A DNA stretch of 64,000 nucleotides from positions 230,155,322 through 230,219,321 of the forward strand of contig NC_061510.1 in the NCBI RefSeq assembly GCF_022539505.1, in the 5' to 3' direction. Source of the stretch: Lolium rigidum. Lineage: Eukaryota > Streptophyta > Magnoliopsida > Poales > Poaceae. Within the stretch, counting starts at the first letter, position 1. Each line of letters opens with the position of its first letter. The notes beneath the pieces are model-generated. The model was not told the DNA's origin, did no database searches, and saw nothing but the letters and a program-made list of their open reading frames with translations. Of the stretch, positions 1 through 11,130 are shown in pieces. The position numbers and the translations under genes were made by a program.

Positions 1-1208
1 GGACATATTTCCTGAGGTTATATGCTGCTGCTGACCAGCTTCAAAAATTTATACAATATGTAGCAATGTGCAAAGGATTAGCAATTGTGAACTTTAGTTT
101 AATCAAGTACATGTCGTATAATATAATTATTATATCATCACAACAAACTGAATCCAGCAATGCAGAACAATGTGCAAACCTGAGGAGGAGAGATGAGGAA
201 GGCTAGCGGCATGATACTCCAGGTTATTATTTATCACTACACTGGTTTGATATCTCCGTTCTGAATACAGTTAAATCAGAAAATCAAGTCAGTTGAAGCC
301 ATGCACATGGGGTGATCAGCTGATATGTTGTATGCTATGACCAGATCGTAAATATCATGCTTTTCTTAAGTTTCATCTGATCCTATTGGGCATCATAGAT
401 CACGCATAAAGCAGCTAACGATCTAAATTCAGATGAACTAATTGCATCCACATGCATCGTGAACTATCACTATAACTGAAGATAGGAACGTGGGTAGTTA
501 AGTTTAATTAAGGAAGTAGAATACCAAACCTGAAGTTCGACGGTGAGGTGATGGAGTTGGTCCGCCGGAGAACCACTGCCATGCCTGACAGCAAATTGAA
601 GGCTGGCCTGCATATGTTATCAGCAGATAATGTATTCGGATTGTTCTTCCCGCAGCCAGCGTCCTTTGTGTGAAGCTTCCCGTCAAATCTGTGATCGAGG
701 TTGTGCGCCGAATTAAAGCCCATGCAACTTTCAAACGCAGGCACATTTGCATGGAGTCTGAACTCCTCGTGGCTAATCCATGGCAGCAGACTTCATATTT
801 TGAGATACGACTTCCGCATAGTCTTGTGGATAATCCATGGCGGCAAACTCCAGGCAGACCACACCATTGGTTTCCACCATCGCCCATCGGTGGCGCTGTG
901 GCTGCAAGCTGAAAAGTTTCCGGTGGGTGGTGTGGTAGTATATGACCATTTACACGCCCCCGTTTGGTATAATCTGAAGCAAATACGACTGATGTGTTAG
1001 GGTTGAGGAAGATTGGATATACACGTTTAGGGTTTGCATTGGCCAAATGGATAGAGTTTTTGTTAAGATATACAGATGGAGACGTGGAACATTTTCTTTC
1101 ATCCGTGCAGTTTCCGGACGGCCGCAAGTTAATCTGGGCTATTGATTTTTTACATGATTATGTTTAGCTAATCTGCACCGTAGGTTGTTTGTTGTTTTAA
1201 TAATATAA
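1..1208 (-). mobile_element. 5' part of an older Helitron, interrupted at its 5' end by the array
   Basis: Read on the minus strand from 1208 downward, this segment begins TTATATTATTAAAACAAC, as the 2904-base units do, and similarity to them continues for about 45 bases (to GATTAGC near 1170) and then stops. The terminal TCTA expected of a complete 5' end is missing here but is found at the far side of the array near 9943. I infer a related but different Helitron whose 5' end was split by the array. Its 3' end lies left of the window. The body holds a 207-codon minus-strand frame (504-1127) that I do not recognise, and a direct repeat GTGG-TAATCCATGGC near 769 and 828. No Rep or helicase motif is visible, so it looks non-autonomous here. 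Confidence 0.6.
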
Positions 1209-1221
1209 CTAGCTGAGTGGC

Positions 1222-1237
1222 CCGCGCATTTGCGCGG
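1222..1237 (-). terminator. Helitron 3' subterminal hairpin (copy 1, intact)
   Basis: CCGCGC-ATTT-GCGCGG forms a perfect 6-bp stem with a 4-base loop, nine bases from the CTAG end. In Helitrons such a hairpin is held to mark the 3' end for rolling-circle termination. The equivalent sites in copies 2 (4126-4141) and 3 (7030-7045) have T in place of G in the right arm, which breaks the second pair from the outside. Confidence 0.75.
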
Positions 1238-2715
1238 CTAGATTTGTGAGTGAGTTAACATTGTAACTAATATAATTATTATTTTGCATTTGATTCATTT
1301 CTTCACTATTTTTCTATTCTTTCATACATTTTACCAAAATGTTTAATATAATATATTTATGAGAACATTTGATCATTCATTTATACATATTAGACCATTA
1401 AATATATTAAATGTGTATACTCCTTTTATTTAGTTGTCATGACTTTCTAACAATCTCATTAAATAATAATTTTATACTGGAGTTACATTCTTGTTTGATG
1501 GTTAAAGGCTGATATCGAAGAGTTAAATAAGAATTATATATGCTTTAACATAAATGCAATATTTAATATTTAGCATTTCAATAAAAAATTATGGCAATCA
1601 CTAACACCCGAAAACAACTAAAGGTGTGAGATACATGATTAAACGTGTCATATTATTAGCGACCAATATCAATAAAAAGCATCAATGTTCCGTTTTTCAT
1701 ATTTGTATTTTTAGAGTACTTTAGTTCTTCATCTGCTCTAGTATGGTATTGATGAATATAGATTAAAAAGGGTACATGCACCAGGAAACAGTAATATTTG
1801 TTATTATCTGAGCACAAGGAAGTAAATCTATTGGAGAACGAAGAAACAACTCGTCTTGTCCATGGGGCATGGTAGAGATAATCAAGCATGCACGATAGAT
1901 GCGTCGAACCAGGCAAAAGGTGATATTTTTACACAAAATTAATTATACGAATGAAATAAAGAAATAACGTCCAACTACAACCACTCATATATGAACAACC
2001 AAGGGTCTTCGTGGTAGATGATCCTGCACAATGTTAGTGCGGCCGCCCCTCACAACACTCATATATAAATATTACATCGAGGCCGACTATTAATCTATTG
2101 AAGATCGCTATAACACAATATACAATCTAGCGAGCACGTTATGCTACTATCGTAGCCAATTCTAGAACACTCCTAGGTGTCACATGAGTATACTCCATAG
2201 ATGATATTAGGACCTGCAAACATTAATACCAGATGGATTATATGCGACAACTTCATTAATTTTCTAAAAAATTCTTGTTGCAAAGTGTTATAGCTGAGAG
2301 CCTCCATAGCTTATTCTTGCCTCTATAACTAATTTAGAAAATTCACGCCTGCAAACCAATTTAAAAAGTAAATTTTATTCTGTGTTGGTTTATTGCCAAT
2401 CAAGTCAATGTATTTATAAGCTCATATTTCACTTAAATCATGTTAGTTCATACATAATTGATTAAATTAGCAGTATTTTTCAAAGCAAAACATCAGGATG
2501 AAAACATAACAAACACATACTTTTTATTTTTGGTCCAGATCTTACCTCGCGATCACTACACCAACTCTTGCAATAGTGGTATAGAGCATCGACCTGAGCC
2601 TCATTACCTGTCATAGATGGACATGTCATAATTAATTTAATCCGTGTATAAAACTATATATTGTTTGAAAAATCATCTCATACAACGTAAATCAAGAAGA
2701 AAACAAATTAGCAAC

Positions 2716-3292
2716 TCAATCTAGAACATGAATAAATACGTGAAGTTTCAACACATCTATAACGTGAACAAATCTGTAAGGTAGCACCTCCATTTGTAAA
2801 TACAAGCGCAAGAGATACGATGCCTTTGTGTCGTCCGCTGCCCATAGAGGCCTTTGTGGCCCATAGGCCATAGCTATCGCCCGGTCGAGTGCTCCAGGGT
2901 GTCCGGTGCCTGCACCGAGGCGCCACGCTCTGTTATGGTAGTGGTTGCCTTCGACGACCCGAGGAAAGGGATTATATGCATCAGGCATTATAATCAGTCT
3001 TTGTTTCAACAGTCCTAGCTGAACGGGCAGGTTCTCTTCCAAACGGCTGAAAAAGAATAGCAGTGCTAGCCCCTTCTGAAACCACCTGAAAGCTAGAAAT
3101 AAAATCTAAACTAACCATATGCGTCAGATACTCACATGTAGCAGCGAGCAGAGCACCATGCCATGTCGCTGCAGCCCTTGGCCTTAGCTTCAGGGCGACC
3201 TCTGATTCGACCCTTGCTCTTAGAGGACATAGCTTCTCCACCGTTCTCTTGTCCAGCAGTCCAGGCAAACATTGAGTCCAAGTGAGTACCAA
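2716..3292 (-). pseudogene. Exon-like fragment carried by the Helitron (copy 1; also at 5620-6196 and 8524-9100)
   Basis: This is the GC-richer part of the unit. Two overlapping minus-strand frames (103 and 108 codons) are identical in all three copies. Between them lie a good donor (GTGAGT, plus 3130-3135) and an acceptor preceded by a T-rich tract (TTTCTAGCTTTCAG, ending near plus 3086). The implied intron would be only about 50 bases, short for a plant. I do not recognise the product. Helitrons often capture gene pieces, so I read this as captured exons, not a working gene. It could also be chance open frame. Confidence 0.3.
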
Positions 3293-3477
3293 AACTCTAC
3301 GATTCTCAGAAGCAGGAGCCCCTGGACCACCTCACCGTTCTTGGCTTCCCTTGGCGTACAAAACCTGGGTCCGTTGAGACCTCGACGCCCCAACTTCTCC
3401 AGCGGGTTGCGTACTTGCTTCGATCTACTGGGTATTAGGTATCATAGCAATCTGCAGTTAATTAATCCATCGTCGAC

Positions 3478-3960
3478 GATGTTCAAGGACAAAGAGGATG
3501 ATCGATCGTTGCGGTCTTTAATTTAGCTAAGTTGATCAAGCAGCGGCCATGGTTTACCTTTTTCCATAACTTATGGATGCCCTCGTGCTAATCCTCAAAC
3601 GACTGAAACTCGACAGCATAGGTGTTGCACATCCACCAGAGCCCGGCGGTGTCCGGCTGTTGTTGCTGTTGCACCGCCGCCGACCGGGACGATTCGCTTC
3701 GAAGATGTTCAAGGCCGAAGAGCATGTACCATTGATCGATCAATCTTTGCGATCGTCGTTTACCTTTTTCCATGCCTTCTGGATGGCCCCGTGCTGCTCC
3801 TGGAGCGTCTCAAACTCAACACCACAGGCGTCGCACATCCATCGGAACCCATAGGCCTCCGTCGGTTAGATCCGGATGAGCCATGTGGAGCAGCAGCGAT
3901 CGCGTGCTGGCGGCCGCAGGAAAGGCGGCGGCATACGAGACGTCGAAACAGATCGTTTAG
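3478..3960 (-). repeat. Diverged tandem duplication of an exon-bearing segment inside the Helitron
   Basis: Two adjacent, diverged copies of about 210-225 bases lie at 3478-3701 and 3702-3960, and again in copies 2 and 3 at +2904 and +5808. Both contain on the minus strand a Trp-Met-Cys-x-x-(Cys/Tyr)-x-Val-Glu-Phe block, then a Lys/Trp/Lys-rich stretch ending AAAAAG|GTAAAC, which looks like a splice donor. The block near 3845-3790 keeps Cys-x-x-Cys; the one near 3635-3560 has Tyr for the second Cys and an internal stop. A CxxC pair suggests a zinc-binding fold, but I cannot name the source gene. Confidence 0.5.
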
Positions 3961-4112
3961 ACGGGTAGACGTGGATAGAAGAAAACTTTATATGCGCATA
4001 TCCAAATCAACAACCCCGGGCGTATTAGGGATTTAATCTTGTCCGTTGTTGTTAATTCTGCTTATTCCTAGCTAATCTAAACCGTTGTTTGTTTGTTGTT
4101 TTAATAATATAA

Positions 4113-7016
4113 CTAGCTGAGTGGCCCGCGCATTTGCGCTGCTAGATTTGTGAGTGAGTTAACATTGTAACTAATATAATTATTATTTTGCATTTGATTC
4201 ATTTCTTCACTATTTTTCTATTCTTTCATACATTTTACCAAAATGTTTAATATAATATATTTATGAGAACATTTGATCATTCATTTATACATATTAGACC
4301 ATTAAATATATTAAATGTGTATACTCCTTTTATTTAGTTGTCATGACTTTCTAACAATCTCATTAAATAATAATTTTATACTGGAGTTACATTCTTGTTT
4401 GATGGTTAAAGGCTGATATCGAAGAGTTAAATAAGAATTATATATGCTTTAACATAAATGCAATATTTAATATTTAGCATTTCAATAAAAAATTATGGCA
4501 ATCACTAACACCCGAAAACAACTAAAGGTGTGAGATACATGATTAAACGTGTCATATTATTAGCGACCAATATCAATAAAAAGCATCAATGTTCCGTTTT
4601 TCATATTTGTATTTTTAGAGTACTTTAGTTCTTCATCTGCTCTAGTATGGTATTGATGAATATAGATTAAAAAGGGTACATGCACCAGGAAACAGTAATA
4701 TTTGTTATTATCTGAGCACAAGGAAGTAAATCTATTGGAGAACGAAGAAACAACTCGTCTTGTCCATGGGGCATGGTAGAGATAATCAAGCATGCACGAT
4801 AGATGCGTCGAACCAGGCAAAAGGTGATATTTTTACACAAAATTAATTATACGAATGAAATAAAGAAATAACGTCCAACTACAACCACTCATATATGAAC
4901 AACCAAGGGTCTTCGTGGTAGATGATCCTGCACAATGTTAGTGCGGCCGCCCCTCACAACACTCATATATAAATATTACATCGAGGCCGACTATTAATCT
5001 ATTGAAGATCGCTATAACACAATATACAATCTAGCGAGCACGTTATGCTACTATCGTAGCCAATTCTAGAACACTCCTAGGTGTCACATGAGTATACTCC
5101 ATAGATGATATTAGGACCTGCAAACATTAATACCAGATGGATTATATGCGACAACTTCATTAATTTTCTAAAAAATTCTTGTTGCAAAGTGTTATAGCTG
5201 AGAGCCTCCATAGCTTATTCTTGCCTCTATAACTAATTTAGAAAATTCACGCCTGCAAACCAATTTAAAAAGTAAATTTTATTCTGTGTTGGTTTATTGC
5301 CAATCAAGTCAATGTATTTATAAGCTCATATTTCACTTAAATCATGTTAGTTCATACATAATTGATTAAATTAGCAGTATTTTTCAAAGCAAAACATCAG
5401 GATGAAAACATAACAAACACATACTTTTTATTTTTGGTCCAGATCTTACCTCGCGATCACTACACCAACTCTTGCAATAGTGGTATAGAGCATCGACCTG
5501 AGCCTCATTACCTGTCATAGATGGACATGTCATAATTAATTTAATCCGTGTATAAAACTATATATTGTTTGAAAAATCATCTCATACAACGTAAATCAAG
5601 AAGAAAACAAATTAGCAACTCAATCTAGAACATGAATAAATACGTGAAGTTTCAACACATCTATAACGTGAACAAATCTGTAAGGTAGCACCTCCATTTG
5701 TAAATACAAGCGCAAGAGATACGATGCCTTTGTGTCGTCCGCTGCCCATAGAGGCCTTTGTGGCCCATAGGCCATAGCTATCGCCCGGTCGAGTGCTCCA
5801 GGGTGTCCGGTGCCTGCACCGAGGCGCCACGCTCTGTTATGGTAGTGGTTGCCTTCGACGACCCGAGGAAAGGGATTATATGCATCAGGCATTATAATCA
5901 GTCTTTGTTTCAACAGTCCTAGCTGAACGGGCAGGTTCTCTTCCAAACGGCTGAAAAAGAATAGCAGTGCTAGCCCCTTCTGAAACCACCTGAAAGCTAG
6001 AAATAAAATCTAAACTAACCATATGCGTCAGATACTCACATGTAGCAGCGAGCAGAGCACCATGCCATGTCGCTGCAGCCCTTGGCCTTAGCTTCAGGGC
6101 GACCTCTGATTCGACCCTTGCTCTTAGAGGACATAGCTTCTCCACCGTTCTCTTGTCCAGCAGTCCAGGCAAACATTGAGTCCAAGTGAGTACCAAAACT
6201 CTACGATTCTCAGAAGCAGGAGCCCCTGGACCACCTCACCGTTCTTGGCTTCCCTTGGCGTACAAAACCTGGGTCCGTTGAGACCTCGACGCCCCAACTT
6301 CTCCAGCGGGTTGCGTACTTGCTTCGATCTACTGGGTATTAGGTATCATAGCAATCTGCAGTTAATTAATCCATCGTCGACGATGTTCAAGGACAAAGAG
6401 GATGATCGATCGTTGCGGTCTTTAATTTAGCTAAGTTGATCAAGCAGCGGCCATGGTTTACCTTTTTCCATAACTTATGGATGCCCTCGTGCTAATCCTC
6501 AAACGACTGAAACTCGACAGCATAGGTGTTGCACATCCACCAGAGCCCGGCGGCGTCCGGCTGTTGTTGCTGTTGCACCGCCGCCGACCGGGACGATTCG
6601 CTTCGAAGATGTTCAAGGCCGAAGAGCATGTACCATTGATCGATCAATCTTTGCGATCGTCGTTTACCTTTTTCCATGCCTTCTGGATGGCCCCGTGCTG
6701 CTCCTGGAGCGTCTCAAACTCAACACCACAGGCGTCGCACATCCATCGGAACCCATAGGCCTCCGTCGGTTAGATCCGGATGAGCCATGTGGAGCAGCAG
6801 CGATCGCGTGCTGGCGGCCGCAGGAAAGGCGGCGGCATACGAGACGTCGAAACAGATCGTTTAGACGGGTAGACGTGGATAGAAGAAAACTTTATATGCG
6901 CATATCCAAATCAACAACCCCGGGCGTATTAGGGATTTAATCTTGTCCGTTGTTGTTAATTCTGCTTATTCCTAGCTAATCTAAACCGTTGTTTGTTTGT
7001 TGTTTTAATAATATAA
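4113..7016 (-). mobile_element. Non-autonomous Helitron, array copy 2
   Basis: Exact 2904-base head-to-tail repeat of the preceding unit. The junction at 4112/4113 reads, on the minus strand, CTCAGCTAG then TTATATT, i.e. a complete 3' end joined to a 5' end that lacks its first four bases. It carries T at 4140, which breaks one pair of the 3' hairpin, and C at 6554; both are shared with copy 3. I found no other difference from copy 1 by eye. No transposition protein is encoded. Confidence 0.8.
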
Positions 7017-9924
7017 CTAGCTGAGTGGCCCGCGCATTTGCGCTGCTAGATTTGTGAGTGAGTTAACATTGTAACTAATATAATTATTATTTTGCATTTG
7101 ATTCATTTCTTCACTATTTTTCTATTCTTTCATACATTTTACCAAAATGTTTAATATAATATATTTATGAGAACATTTGATCATTCATTTATACATATTA
7201 GACCATTAAATATATTAAATGTGTATACTCCTTTTATTTAGTTGTCATGACTTTCTAACAATCTCATTAAATAATAATTTTATACTGGAGTTACATTCTT
7301 GTTTGATGGTTAAAGGCTGATATCGAAGAGTTAAATAAGAATTATATATGCTTTAACATAAATGCAATATTTAATATTTAGCATTTCAATAAAAAATTAT
7401 GGCAATCACTAACACCCGAAAACAACTAAAGGTGTGAGATACATGATTAAACGTGTCATATTATTAGCGACCAATATCAATAAAAAGCATCAATGTTCCG
7501 TTTTTCATATTTGTATTTTTAGAGTACTTTAGTTCTTCATCTGCTCTAGTATGGTATTGATGAATATAGATTAAAAAGGGTACATGCACCAGGAAACAGT
7601 AATATTTGTTATTATCTGAGCACAAGGAAGTAAATCTATTGGAGAACGAAGAAACAACTCGTCTTGTCCATGGGGCATGGTAGAGATAATCAAGCATGCA
7701 CGATAGATGCGTCGAACCAGGCAAAAGGTGATATTTTTACACAAAATTAATTATACGAATGAAATAAAGAAATAACGTCCAACTACAACCACTCATATAT
7801 GAACAACCAAGGGTCTTCGTGGTAGATGATCCTGCACAATGTTAGTGCGGCCGCCCCTCACAACACTCATATATAAATATTACATCGAGGCCGACTATTA
7901 ATCTATTGAAGATCGCTATAACACAATATACAATCTAGCGAGCACGTTATGCTACTATCGTAGCCAATTCTAGAACACTCCTAGGTGTCACATGAGTATA
8001 CTCCATAGATGATATTAGGACCTGCAAACATTAATACCAGATGGATTATATGCGACAACTTCATTAATTTTCTAAAAAATTCTTGTTGCAAAGTGTTATA
8101 GCTGAGAGCCTCCATAGCTTATTCTTGCCTCTATAACTAATTTAGAAAATTCACGCCTGCAAACCAATTTAAAAAGTAAATTTTATTCTGTGTTGGTTTA
8201 TTGCCAATCAAGTCAATGTATTTATAAGCTCATATTTCACTTAAATCATGTTAGTTCATACATAATTGATTAAATTAGCAGTATTTTTCAAAGCAAAACA
8301 TCAGGATGAAAACATAACAAACACATACTTTTTATTTTTGGTCCAGATCTTACCTCGCGATCACTACACCAACTCTTGCAATAGTGGTATAGAGCATCGA
8401 CCTGAGCCTCATTACCTGTCATAGATGGACATGTCATAATTAATTTAATCCGTGTATAAAACTATATATTGTTTGAAAAATCATCTCATACAACGTAAAT
8501 CAAGAAGAAAACAAATTAGCAACTCAATCTAGAACATGAATAAATACGTGAAGTTTCAACACATCTATAACGTGAACAAATCTGTAAGGTAGCACCTCCA
8601 TTTGTAAATACAAGCGCAAGAGATACGATGCCTTTGTGTCGTCCGCTGCCCATAGAGGCCTTTGTGGCCCATAGGCCATAGCTATCGCCCGGTCGAGTGC
8701 TCCAGGGTGTCCGGTGCCTGCACCGAGGCGCCACGCTCTGTTATGGTAGTGGTTGCCTTCGACGACCCGAGGAAAGGGATTATATGCATCAGGCATTATA
8801 ATCAGTCTTTGTTTCAACAGTCCTAGCTGAACGGGCAGGTTCTCTTCCAAACGGCTGAAAAAGAATAGCAGTGCTAGCCCCTTCTGAAACCACCTGAAAG
8901 CTAGAAATAAAATCTAAACTAACCATATGCGTCAGATACTCACATGTAGCAGCGAGCAGAGCACCATGCCATGTCGCTGCAGCCCTTGGCCTTAGCTTCA
9001 GGGCGACCTCTGATTCGACCCTTGCTCTTAGAGGACATAGCTTCTCCACCGTTCTCTTGTCCAGCAGTCCAGGCAAACATTGAGTCCAAGTGAGTACCAA
9101 AACTCTACGATTCTCAGAAGCAGGAGCCCCTGGACCACCTCACCGTTCTTGGCTTCCCTTGGCGTACAAAACCTGGGTCCGTTGAGACCTCGACGCCCCA
9201 ACTTCTCCAGCGGGTTGCGTACTTGCTTCGATCTACTGGGTATTAGGTATCATAGCAATCTGCAGTTAATTAATCCATCGTCGACGATGTTCAAGGACAA
9301 AGAGGATGATCGATCGTTGCGGTCTTTAATTTAGCTAAGTTGATCAAGCAGCGGCCATGGTTTACCTTTTTCCATAACTTATGGATGCCCTCGTGCTAAT
9401 CCTCAAACGACTGAAACTCGACAGCATAGGTGTTGCACATCCACCAGAGCCCGGCGGCGTCCGGCTGTTGTTGCTGTTGCACCGCCGCCGACCGGGACGA
9501 TTCGCTTCAAAGATGTTCAAGGCCGAAGAGCATGTACCATTGATCGATCAATCTTTGCGATCGTCGTTTACCTTTTTCCATGCCTTCTGGATGGCCCCGT
9601 GCTGCTCCTGGAGCGTCTCAAACTCAACACCACAGGCGTCGCACATCCATCGGAACCCATAGGCCTCCGTCGGTTAGATCCGGATGAGCCATGTGGAGCA
9701 GCAGCGATCGCGTGCTGGCGGCCGCAGGAAAGGCGGCGGCATACGAGACGTCGAAACAGATCGTTTAGACGGGTAGACGTGGATAGAAGAAAACTTTATA
9801 TGCGCATATCCAAATCAACAACCCCGGGCGTATTAGGGATTTAATCTTGTCCGTTGTTGTTAATTCTGCTTATTCCTAGCTAATCTAAACCGTTGTTTGT
9901 TTGTTGTTTTAATAATATAATAGA
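7017..9924 (-). mobile_element. Non-autonomous Helitron, array copy 3 with complete 5' terminus
   Basis: Third head-to-tail unit. It is the only one with a full 5' end: on the minus strand it begins TCTATTATATTATTAAAAC at 9924, and ends in CTAG at 7017. Full length is 2908 bases. It shares the hairpin change (T at 7044) and C at 9458 with copy 2, and has a private A at 9509 where the others have G. Under the nesting model this is the youngest visible insertion, because each new element enters the 5' end of the one before and pushes it away from the host side. Confidence 0.8.
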
Positions 9925-9943
9925 TAATAGATAGATAGATAGA
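9925..9943 (-). repeat. TCTA tract between Helitron array and host LTR
   Basis: On the plus strand the bases are TAA followed by four TAGA (9925-9943). On the minus strand, from the host inward, that is four TCTA, then TTA, then the complete TCTATTATATT 5' end of copy 3. Uninterrupted copies of the host LTR (near 15070 and 63655) read straight through as AAA|TAGCATG, so the tract is not part of the host LTR. It is best read as leftover 5' termini from successive insertions at TCTA|TT. Ordinary microsatellite slippage is the alternative. Confidence 0.6.
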
Positions 9944-11115
9944 TAGCATGTTGGGTGAACAAATTACAGTTCGGCAATTGACAAATAGAGAGAGCATAGC
10001 AATGCACATACATATCATGATGACTAATATGAGATTTACTTAGGGCATTACGACAAAGAACATAGAACGCTATCCAGCATGCATCTATGCCTAAAAAGTC
10101 CACCTTCGGGTTAGCATCCGCACCCCTTCCAGTATTAAGTTGCAAACAACAGACAATTGCATTAAGTACTGTGCGTAATGTAAACAATACAAATATCCTT
10201 AGACAAATCATTTTTGTTTTATCCCTAGTGGCAATAGCACATCCATAACCTCCCTCTTGGAGGCATGAACCCACTATCGAGCATAAATACTCCCTCTTGG
10301 AGTCACAAGTATCAACTTGGCCAGAGACTCTACTAGCAACGGAGAACATGCAAGATCATAAACAACACATATATGATAGATCAATAATCAACTTGACATA
10401 GTATTCCATATTCATCGATCCCAACAAACACAACATGTAGCATTACAAATAGATGATCTTGATCATGATAGACAGCTCACAAAATCTAAACATGATAGCA
10501 CAAGAGGAGAAGACAACCATCAGCTATTGCTATGGGCCCATAGTCCAAGGATGAACTATTCACGCATCAGTCCGGAGGCGGGCATGGTGATGTAGAGTCC
10601 TCCGGGTGATGATTCCTCTCTCCGGCAGGGTGCCGGAGGCGGTCTCCTGAATCCCCCGAGATGGGATTGGCGGCGGCGGCGTCTCTGGAACTTTTCTCGT
10701 ATCGTGGCTCTCGGTAATAGGGTTTTCGCGACGGAGAGAATATATAGGCGAAGGGGCAGAGTCGGGGGACCCTCGAGGGGCCCACCCCATAGGGCAGCGC
10801 GACCAGGGGTGGGGCCGTGCCCCCGTAGGGTGTGGCCGCCTCGACGCCCCTCTTCGTCTCCTCTTCGGACTTCTGGAAGGCTCCGTGGAAAATAAGACCG
10901 TGGGCTTTTGTTTCGTCCAATTCTGAGAATATTTCCTGTGTAGGATTTCTGAAACCAAAAACAGCAGAAAACAGCAACTGGCGCTTCAGCATCTTGTTAA
11001 TAGGTTAGTGCCGGAAAATGCGTAAGAATGATATAAAGTGTATATAAAACATGTGAGTATTGTCATAAAACTAGCATGGAACATAAGAAATTATAGATAC
11101 GTTTGAGACGTATCA
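9944..11115 (-). repeat. TE1 3' LTR, truncated by the Helitron array
   Basis: Matches 15074-16260 of the 5' LTR, with several differences including an absence of about 36 bases near 10250. It ends TATCA at 11115 next to the polypurine tract. The break at 9944 is at AAA|TAGCATG of the LTR, an A/T dinucleotide as Helitrons target. Confidence 0.8.
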
Positions 11116-11130
11116 AGCATCCCCAAGCTT
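11116..11130 (-). other. TE1 polypurine tract
   Basis: On the minus strand CTAAGCTTGGGGATGCT directly precedes the LTR start TGATACG. The same motif precedes the TE3 3' LTR. It would prime plus-strand DNA synthesis. Confidence 0.6.

Larger units (their letters stand above)
1209..4112 (-). mobile_element. Non-autonomous Helitron, array copy 1
   Basis: On the minus strand the element ends in CTAG (plus 1209-1212) followed by host T. The CTAG is preceded by nine bases and a perfect 6-bp GC hairpin with loop AAAT (plus 1222-1237). These are the hallmarks of a Helitron 3' terminus: a CTRR end, a subterminal hairpin and insertion between A and T. The 5' side starts TTATATT at 4112, lacking only the first four bases TCTA, which I place at the outer edge of the array. 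The body is AT-rich from about 1240 to 2700 and carries exon-like, GC-richer sequence from 2716 to 3960. No Rep/helicase ORF is seen. Against the next units it differs at 1236 (G, intact hairpin) and 3650 (T). Confidence 0.8.

Noticed and set aside
504..1127. 207-codon minus-strand ORF as a host gene
   Set aside because: It lies in Helitron sequence, has overlapping frames on both strands and no motif I recognise.
1209..9924. Tandem 2904-base units as an ordinary segmental duplication or assembly error
   Set aside because: The unit boundary falls exactly on a Helitron 3' end with hairpin and CTAG, and the units differ at a few positions, so they are not one read placed three times. Long reads would still be needed to fix the copy number.
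9925..9943. TAGA tract as a plain microsatellite of the host LTR
   Set aside because: Two uninterrupted copies of this LTR region (near 15070 and 63655) lack it, and its unit equals the Helitron 5' terminus. Slippage after insertion remains possible.
10560..10992. Overlapping ORFs of 132 and 141 codons, also at 15705-16229
   Set aside because: They are LTR sequence of TE1. The counterparts in the TE3 LTRs do not keep the same frames.
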